Assembly (NCBI GenBank): GCA_945898105.1
Contig: CAMDHL010000003.1
Location: 1 to 23,640, forward strand
Reading direction: 5' to 3'
Length of the DNA: 23,640 bases
DNA from: Comamonas sp. lk
GTDB taxonomy: Bacteria; Pseudomonadota; Gammaproteobacteria; Burkholderiales; Burkholderiaceae_C
Part shown: positions 17,707-23,640 of the stretch, piece after piece
Layout of the letters: each line of letters begins with the position of its first letter
How positions within the stretch are numbered: the stretch's first letter is position 1
Position numbers and translations under genes: made by a program
Notes under the pieces: model-generated
The model's database searches: none
Seen by the model: the letters and a program-made list of their open reading frames with translations, nothing else
What the model was told of the DNA's origin: nothing

Positions 17707-18876
17707 GTGAACCAACCGCCCGCCGCGCTAAGTTCAATGGCCATTGTGGCGGGTGAAGCCTCCGGAGATATGTTGGCTGCTTTGTTATTGCAGGCGCTGT
17801 ATCAACGCTGGCCCGGCGTACCAACTTTTGGCATAGGTGGCCCAGATATGGCCAAGCAGGGCTTTGAGGCTTGGTGGCCGCACCACAAATTGGCAGTGCA
17901 TGGGCTGGGTTGGGATGTGTTGCTGCGCTACCGCGAGATTGTCGGAATCCGCAAGGATTTATTTAAGCGCTTGGCCGATCAACCGCCATCGCTTTTTATC
18001 GGTGTCGATGCGCCTGATTTCAATCTTGAGCTTGAGGCCAGACTGCGTGCGCGCGGAGTCAAAACCGTGCACTTTGTTTGCCCCTCGGTATGGGCCTGGC
18101 GCGCCGAGCGTTTGCTCACCATGCGCCGCAGCGTGGACCATGTGCTGTGCCTGTTTCCCTTTGAACCGGCAATACTCGCACAGCACGGCATTGCCGCCAC
18201 TTATGTGGGCCACCCACTAGCGCAAGTTATTCCAATGCAAGTGGACCGTGATGCTGCGCGACGGCAGCTGGGGCTAAGGCCAGAGGACGATGTACTGGCC
18301 CTGTTGCCAGGCAGCCGCCGCTCTGAAATCCGTCATCTGGCACCCTTGTTTTTCCAGGCCGCTGCACTGATTGCAAAGGCAAGGCCGCAGGTGAAATTCT
18401 TGCTGCCCGCAGCGCCGGGATTGGAGGCCTTGGTTGGCCAGGCAGCGCACGACAGCCATATGGCTGAACGGGTGCAGATTGTTTCCGGCCAATCGCACAC
18501 CGTTTTAGCCGCCTGCGATACCACCTTAATCGCCAGCGGCACCGCCACCTTGGAGGCGGCTTTGTTCAAGCGCCCCATGGTGATCGCCTACCGCATGGGC
18601 GCATTGAGTTGGCATTGGATGCGCCGCAAACGTCTGCAACCCTGGGTAGGTTTGCCTAACATTTTGAGTGGGGAATTTGTAGTACCCGAGTTTTTGCAGG
18701 ACCATGCGACGCCCCACGCGCTGGCGGAGGCCTCCTTGCATTGGCTCGATTGCAAGGCCTCAGACTCTGCCGTATTGCGCCAACTTGAAACGCGCTTTGT
18801 TACTTTGCACGAGAGCCTGCGACGTGACACCGGCGCGCTGGCGGCCCAAGCAATCGACAATATGCTCCATGCTTAA
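17707..18876 (+). CDS. lpxB: Lipid A disaccharide synthase
   Basis: LpxB joins lipid X and UDP-diacylglucosamine to form the lipid A disaccharide at the cytoplasmic face of the inner membrane. The 389 residues show GT19 motifs: AGEASGDM (15-22), [15 protein letters not shown] (S127 region), LLPGSRRSE (about 199-207), and [11 protein letters not shown] near the nucleotide-sugar site. The start is a GTG two bases after the lpxA stop. A later in-frame ATG (17737) would remove ten residues and also keep the motifs, so the exact start is uncertain. It overlaps rnhB by eight bases. Confidence 0.97.
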   Translation: MNQPPAALSSMAIVAGEASGDMLAALLLQALYQRWPGVPTFGIGGPDMAKQGFEAWWPHHKLAVHGLGWDVLLRYREIVGIRKDLFKRLADQPPSLFIGVDAPDFNLELEARLRARGVKTVHFVCPSVWAWRAERLLTMRRSVDHVLCLFPFEPAILAQHGIAATYVGHPLAQVIPMQVDRDAARRQLGLRPEDDVLALLPGSRRSEIRHLAPLFFQAAALIAKARPQVKFLLPAAPGLEALVGQAAHDSHMAERVQIVSGQSHTVLAACDTTLIASGTATLEAALFKRPMVIAYRMGALSWHWMRRKRLQPWVGLPNILSGEFVVPEFLQDHATPHALAEASLHWLDCKASDSAVLRQLETRFVTLHESLRRDTGALAAQAIDNMLHA

Positions 18877-19480
18877 GCTGACCGGCCCTGTTCAAACCGC
18901 CCTCCAATGGGAGGCCGGCGGCCTGGTGGCCGGCGTAGACGAAGCCGGCCGAGGCCCCTTGGCCGGACCGGTGATGGCTGCTGCGGTCATCCTGGATGAA
19001 AAGCATCCGATTCGCTACCTGGCAGACTCCAAAACGCTGACGGCTAAGCGGCGCGATTTTTTGTTCGATGAAATCCGCGCCAAGGCCTTGTGCTTTTCGG
19101 TAGCGCAGGCTTCGGTTGACGAGATCGACGAACTCAATATCTTGCAGGCTACGCTGCTTGCCATGCGCCGCGCGGTGCAGGGCCTGCGTTTGCCACCCAA
19201 GCTGGTGCTGGTCGATGGGAATCGCATCCCGGTGTTGGACATTCGCGCTGAAGCCATTGTCAAAGGCGACAGCAAAGTGGCAGCTATTTCCGCGGCGTCC
19301 ATCTTGGCTAAGGTCAGCCGCGACCGCTGGTGCGCCCAATACCACCAGGAATTTCCGCACTACGGTTTTGATGCACACAAAGGTTATCCGACGGCCGCAC
19401 ACCTGGCGGCGCTGCGTGCCCACGGGCCTTGCCCGGAACACCGTAAAACCTTCGGGCCGGTGGCCGCGCTGTTAGTGTGA
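18869..19480 (+). CDS. rnhB: Ribonuclease HII
   Basis: RNase HII cuts RNA in RNA-DNA hybrids and removes misincorporated ribonucleotides. The 203 residues have the full DEDD catalytic set with E. coli-like spacing: Asp24 and Glu25 in [12 protein letters not shown], Asp116 in LVDGNRIP, and Asp134 in [13 protein letters not shown]. The ATG at 18869 lies within the end of lpxB (eight-base overlap). A much longer in-frame ATG at 18704 is inside lpxB and is rejected. It shares a GTGA overlap with the next gene. Confidence 0.98.
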   Translation: MLKLTGPVQTALQWEAGGLVAGVDEAGRGPLAGPVMAAAVILDEKHPIRYLADSKTLTAKRRDFLFDEIRAKALCFSVAQASVDEIDELNILQATLLAMRRAVQGLRLPPKLVLVDGNRIPVLDIRAEAIVKGDSKVAAISAASILAKVSRDRWCAQYHQEFPHYGFDAHKGYPTAAHLAALRAHGPCPEHRKTFGPVAALLV

Positions 19481-20253
19481 TTACGCCGCAGTTCATCACT
19501 TCGCGCGATAACCCGCAGCTACGCGCTTTGCGCAAACTCGCCGGCGACAACACCAGCTACCGCAAATCGGGGCAGGTATGGGTAGAGGGTGAACATTTGT
19601 GCGGTGCAGCTTTATTGCGTGGGGTGCAGCCAGCCATGGCGGTTATCGCACAAAGTTTGTGGGCCGATGGCTTGTCGCCTTGGGCCGGAAAGGCGCCAAG
19701 CATGCTGGTGCTGCCCGATGCATTGTTCAAAAGTATCAGCGCGCTCGAGTCACCTTCCGCTATAGGATTTGTCCTGGATTTACCTGTGCAGGGCGCGTTG
19801 GATATGGCTGCGGCTACCGTGGTGCTGGACCGCGTGCAGGACGCTGGAAATGTGGGGTCAATCTTGCGCAGCGCTGCCGCCTTTGGCTTCAAACAGGTGA
19901 TCGCATTGCGCGAGACGGCAGCGCTCTGGTCACCCAAGGTATTGCGCGCTGGAATGGGTGCGCATTTCGGCTTGACCTTGTTCGAGGGTATGGACGTGGG
20001 CGCGCTCGATAGCTTGCAGATTCCATTGGTGGTCACCAGTTCCCATGCGGGCGCGCTGATACAGAAAGCGCACTTGCCATTTCCCTGCGCCTGGGTGCTC
20101 GGGCACGAAGGGCAGGGCGTCTCCCCCGCCTTATTGGCGCTTGCCGCTCTGCAGGTGCGCATAGGCCAGCCCGGCGGAGAGGAGTCGCTTAACGTCGCTG
20201 CGGCCGCCGCCATCTGCCTGCATGCCAGCGCTGCGGGCTCAAGCGAGGCCTAA
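19477..20253 (+). CDS. SpoU/TrmH-family RNA 2'-O-methyltransferase
   Basis: This is a SPOUT-class enzyme using S-adenosylmethionine to methylate ribose 2'-hydroxyls of rRNA or tRNA. The 258 residues comprise an N-terminal substrate-binding domain (about 1-95; [13 protein letters not shown], then [13 protein letters not shown]) and the knotted domain. Motif 1 is [17 protein letters not shown] with Asn125 and Arg131. Motif 2 is LGHEGQGVS (208-216). Motif 3 is [14 protein letters not shown] (236-249). The start is a GTG overlapping the rnhB stop. The target nucleotide cannot be told from the sequence, so I give no symbol. It appears to be the last gene of the bamA-to-methyltransferase run. Confidence 0.94.
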   Translation: MITPQFITSRDNPQLRALRKLAGDNTSYRKSGQVWVEGEHLCGAALLRGVQPAMAVIAQSLWADGLSPWAGKAPSMLVLPDALFKSISALESPSAIGFVLDLPVQGALDMAAATVVLDRVQDAGNVGSILRSAAAFGFKQVIALRETAALWSPKVLRAGMGAHFGLTLFEGMDVGALDSLQIPLVVTSSHAGALIQKAHLPFPCAWVLGHEGQGVSPALLALAALQVRIGQPGGEESLNVAAAAAICLHASAAGSSEA

Positions 20254-20297
20254 GCCCGCGTGCCCCGCCGACCATAGGGTTTTAAAAAGCCCTCGGT

Positions 20298-20303
20298 TAG
20301 AAT
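20298..20303 (+). promoter_or_regulatory. Candidate carA -10 element
   Basis: TAGAAT matches TATAAT at five of six positions and lies 122 bases before the carA start, upstream of the leader stems. The -35 at 17-base spacing (20275-20280) is poor. Confidence 0.35.
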
Positions 20304-20329
20304 GAGCGGCTTTCCGGAACCCGGCGTCT

Positions 20330-20397
20330 CCCAAGCGCTTCCAAAGCACCATCCCCTATCAATCACAGCTGCCAGAAGTCTCTTCTGGGCGCTTGGG
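20330..20397 (+). promoter_or_regulatory. Structured leader RNA of carA
   Basis: CCCAAGCGC (20330-20338) is the exact reverse complement of GCGCTTGGG (20389-20397). Directly stacked on the 3' arm is a perfect hairpin CCAGAAG-TCT-CTTCTGG (20372-20388). A local hairpin GCGC-TTGG-GCGC (20389-20400) would compete with the outer stem. The element ends 28 bases before the carA GTG, close to its Shine-Dalgarno site (CGGAGA, 20415-20420). I cannot assign it to a known riboswitch or leader family. Confidence 0.55.
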
Positions 20398-20425
20398 CGC
20401 ACCCGTAAACGACTCGGAGAAGCCC

Positions 20426-21592
20426 GTGCTTTTGTCTCTCAAGGGAAATACCCCTCTTGCTATTTTGGCGCTCGCTGATGGCACCGTATTTACCGGCCAA
20501 TCCATAGGCGCAGCCGGTTCCACTCTCGGTGAGGTGGTCTTCAATACTTCCATGACGGGTTACCAGGAAATCCTGACCGACCCCAGCTATTGCCAGCAAA
20601 TCGTGACGCTGACCTACCCCCATATCGGCAATTACGGTACAAACGCGGAAGACGTCGAATCCGCCCGCGTTCACGCTGCCGGTCTGGTGATCAAAGATCT
20701 GCCACTGGTGGCCTCTAATTTCCGCAGTACGCGTGACCTGACCACCTATTTGCGCGACCATGGCACCGTCGCCATTGCCAATATAGATACCCGCGCACTG
20801 ACGCGCCATTTGCGCGAGCACGGTGCTCAAAACGGTTGCATTCTTGCGCTACCAGCTGGACAAACCCCGGATGCTGACCTGATTGCAAAAGCCGTCCAAT
20901 CGGCACGCAGCGCACCTTCGATGGCCGGTTTGGATTTGGCGAAAGAGGTATCCACCAAAGCCACTTACACCTGGTCGCAGGCGGAGTGGGCTTTGGGTGC
21001 TGGTTATGCACAAGCTGATGCAGCCCGCTTCCACGTGGTGGCTTATGACTTCGGTGTCAAGAGCAATATTTTGCGCATGCTGGCAGCGCGTGGCTGCAAG
21101 TTGACGGTAGTGCCTGCACAAACCTCAGCCCAAGCAGTCCAGGCCTTGCAGCCGGACGGTGTTTTTCTGAGCAACGGACCTGGCGACCCGCAGCCTTGTG
21201 CGTACGCGATTGCGGCAGTAGCGCAACTGATTGAATCCGGTGTTCCTACATTTGGGATTTGCTTGGGCCACCAGATCATGGCGCTGGCCTCGGGCGCCAA
21301 GACTTTTAAGATGAAGTTCGGGCACCACGGCGCCAACCACCCGGTCAAAGAGCTGTCCAGCGGCCGTGTCAGTATCACCAGCCAAAACCCTGGCTTTGCC
21401 GTGGATTCGGACTCCTTGCCCACCAATTTAAGCGCCACCCATATCAGCCTGTTTGACAGCACGATCCAGGGCCTAGAGCGTACCGACAAACCGGCGTTTT
21501 GTTTCCAGGGCCACCCAGAGGCATCGCCGGGGCCGCATGACATTGCCTACTTGTTTGACCGATTTATCCGGGAGATGGAGGCGCGCGCGTGA
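20426..21592 (+). CDS. carA: Carbamoyl phosphate synthase small subunit
   Basis: CarA is the glutaminase that feeds ammonia to CarB for carbamoyl phosphate, used for arginine and pyrimidines. The 388 residues have the CPSase small-subunit N-terminal domain ([36 protein letters not shown]) and a class I glutamine amidotransferase domain. The nucleophile is Cys279 in FGICLGHQ, with His363 and Glu365 in [10 protein letters not shown] chose the GTG at 20426, which has CGGAGA about 5 bases upstream and gives the family-typical [20 protein letters not shown] frame from 20393 is rejected. leuE starts inside its stop (GTGA). Confidence 0.98.
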   Translation: MLLSLKGNTPLAILALADGTVFTGQSIGAAGSTLGEVVFNTSMTGYQEILTDPSYCQQIVTLTYPHIGNYGTNAEDVESARVHAAGLVIKDLPLVASNFRSTRDLTTYLRDHGTVAIANIDTRALTRHLREHGAQNGCILALPAGQTPDADLIAKAVQSARSAPSMAGLDLAKEVSTKATYTWSQAEWALGAGYAQADAARFHVVAYDFGVKSNILRMLAARGCKLTVVPAQTSAQAVQALQPDGVFLSNGPGDPQPCAYAIAAVAQLIESGVPTFGICLGHQIMALASGAKTFKMKFGHHGANHPVKELSSGRVSITSQNPGFAVDSDSLPTNLSATHISLFDSTIQGLERTDKPAFCFQGHPEASPGPHDIAYLFDRFIREMEARA

Positions 21593-22245
21593 GCTTTTAC
21601 GGTGTGACCGACTTGTGGTCCTATGTGATCGGCGCTATCGGCATTATTTTGTTGCCCGGCCCGAATTCACTTTTTATTCTGTCGGTTGCCACGGTGCGTG
21701 GTGTGCGGCCTGCCTACCGGGGTGCGTTCGGCGTATTTCTGGGCGACATCGTATTGCTGGCACTCGTAGGCCTGGGGGCAGCGGGCTTGATGCGCAGCTA
21801 CCCCGAGTTGTTCATGATCGTGAAATATGCAGGCGCCGCCTATTTGGCCTGGGTGGGCGTACAACTAGGGCGCAGTGCGCTGAGCTCCGCCCGGGGCCGA
21901 GTCCAAGCGCCCGAGGGTGAGCCCGAAATGCCTGCGCACCTTGCCAGCCCTTTTCGTAGGGCGTTGCTTATTAGCGTGCTCAACCCCAAAGCGATATTGT
22001 TTTTGCTGTCCTTTTTCGTGCAGTTCATCGACCCGGCCTATCCCCAGCCCTGGGTGCCCTTTCTGATTTTGAGCGCCATCGTAATGACGTGCAGCGCGGT
22101 GTACCTCAGTTGCCTGATCTTTGCCGGTGCGCGACTGGCTGCAGTCTTTCGCCGTCGCCAAGTTCTTTCCGCCGGTTTGTCCAGCGCCGTAGGCGCCTTA
22201 TTTGTGTGGTTTGGCGTGAAGCTGGCCGGGGCCAGTTTGACCTGA
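21589..22245 (+). CDS. leuE: LysE/RhtB-family amino acid exporter, LeuE-like
   Basis: This is an inner-membrane exporter of the LysE/RhtB family. The 218 residues have about six hydrophobic segments, the [11 protein letters not shown] motif in the first (21-31), and [17 protein letters not shown], closely resembling E. coli LeuE by eye. Leucine export is the likely role from that similarity; the true substrate is unproven. The start is a GTG overlapping the carA stop by four bases, so it is translationally coupled to carA and lies between carA and carB (74-base gap to carB). Confidence 0.85.
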   Translation: MSFYGVTDLWSYVIGAIGIILLPGPNSLFILSVATVRGVRPAYRGAFGVFLGDIVLLALVGLGAAGLMRSYPELFMIVKYAGAAYLAWVGVQLGRSALSSARGRVQAPEGEPEMPAHLASPFRRALLISVLNPKAILFLLSFFVQFIDPAYPQPWVPFLILSAIVMTCSAVYLSCLIFAGARLAAVFRRRQVLSAGLSSAVGALFVWFGVKLAGASLT

Positions 22246-22318
22246 CAAGGAATTGGGTGCTGAGGGTGCGCAAGCGAATTCACCGCCATTGAAAAGAATT
22301 TGAAAGAGTTAAGAAAAT

Positions 22319-23640
<1,322 letters not shown>

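Noticed and set aside
18704..18868. Longer start for rnhB inside lpxB
   Set aside because: The added 55 residues are the out-of-frame reading of lpxB; the ATG at 18869 gives the correct RNase HII length.
20277..20294. AGGGTTTTAAAAAGCCCT hairpin after the methyltransferase gene
   Set aside because: It can fold, but no T-run follows on the plus strand, so I do not call it a terminator.

Overview
The window reads as a core housekeeping stretch from a betaproteobacterium, most likely order Burkholderiales and plausibly Comamonadaceae. This is inferred from protein character (a 224-residue LexA, betaproteobacterial BamA and LpxD), the CTGT-N8-ACAG LexA boxes, and the order rpsB-tsf-pyrH-frr-cdsA-dxr-bamA-skp-lpxD-fabZ-lpxA-lpxB-rnhB followed by carA-leuE-carB. 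Sampled lines range from about 43% to 72% GC. I saw no insertion sequence, prophage, CRISPR array, tRNA or rRNA.

Layout. Positions 1-1132 hold a leftward SOS unit: lexA, then a short conserved-looking gene of unknown function that runs off the left edge. Three tandem LexA-box-like sites lie between lexA and a divergent cytoplasmic-type asparaginase gene. Next come a leftward exported DUF192 protein, NADP-type isocitrate dehydrogenase (icd) with a strong terminator, and the ClpS adaptor with the ClpA unfoldase. From about 7.1 to 10.4 kb lies the translation and nucleotide block: rpsB (with a structured leader), tsf (after an attenuator-like hairpin), pyrH and frr. From 10.5 to 20.3 kb lies the envelope block: cdsA, dxr, bamA, skp, lpxD, fabZ, lpxA, lpxB, rnhB and a SpoU/TrmH-family RNA methyltransferase. 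From bamA onward the genes overlap or nearly touch. The right end is carA, a LeuE-type exporter, and the first 440 codons of carB, behind a structured leader.

How the genes work together: the envelope block supplies phospholipid precursor (CdsA), isoprenoid precursor (Dxr), outer-membrane protein assembly (BamA, Skp) and lipid A synthesis (LpxD, FabZ, LpxA, LpxB). The translation block supplies ribosomal protein S2, EF-Ts and the recycling factor, plus UMP kinase. CarA and CarB make carbamoyl phosphate for pyrimidines and arginine.

What stands out is regulatory and structural rather than a new multi-gene system. uppS and rseP, normally members of this cluster, are both missing from their usual places. 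The lexA/asparaginase intergenic region carries three LexA boxes. Leader RNAs before rpsB, bamA and carA have strong inverted repeats. The bamA-skp part is visibly more AT-rich than its flanks. I found no clear evidence of an undescribed multi-gene system here.
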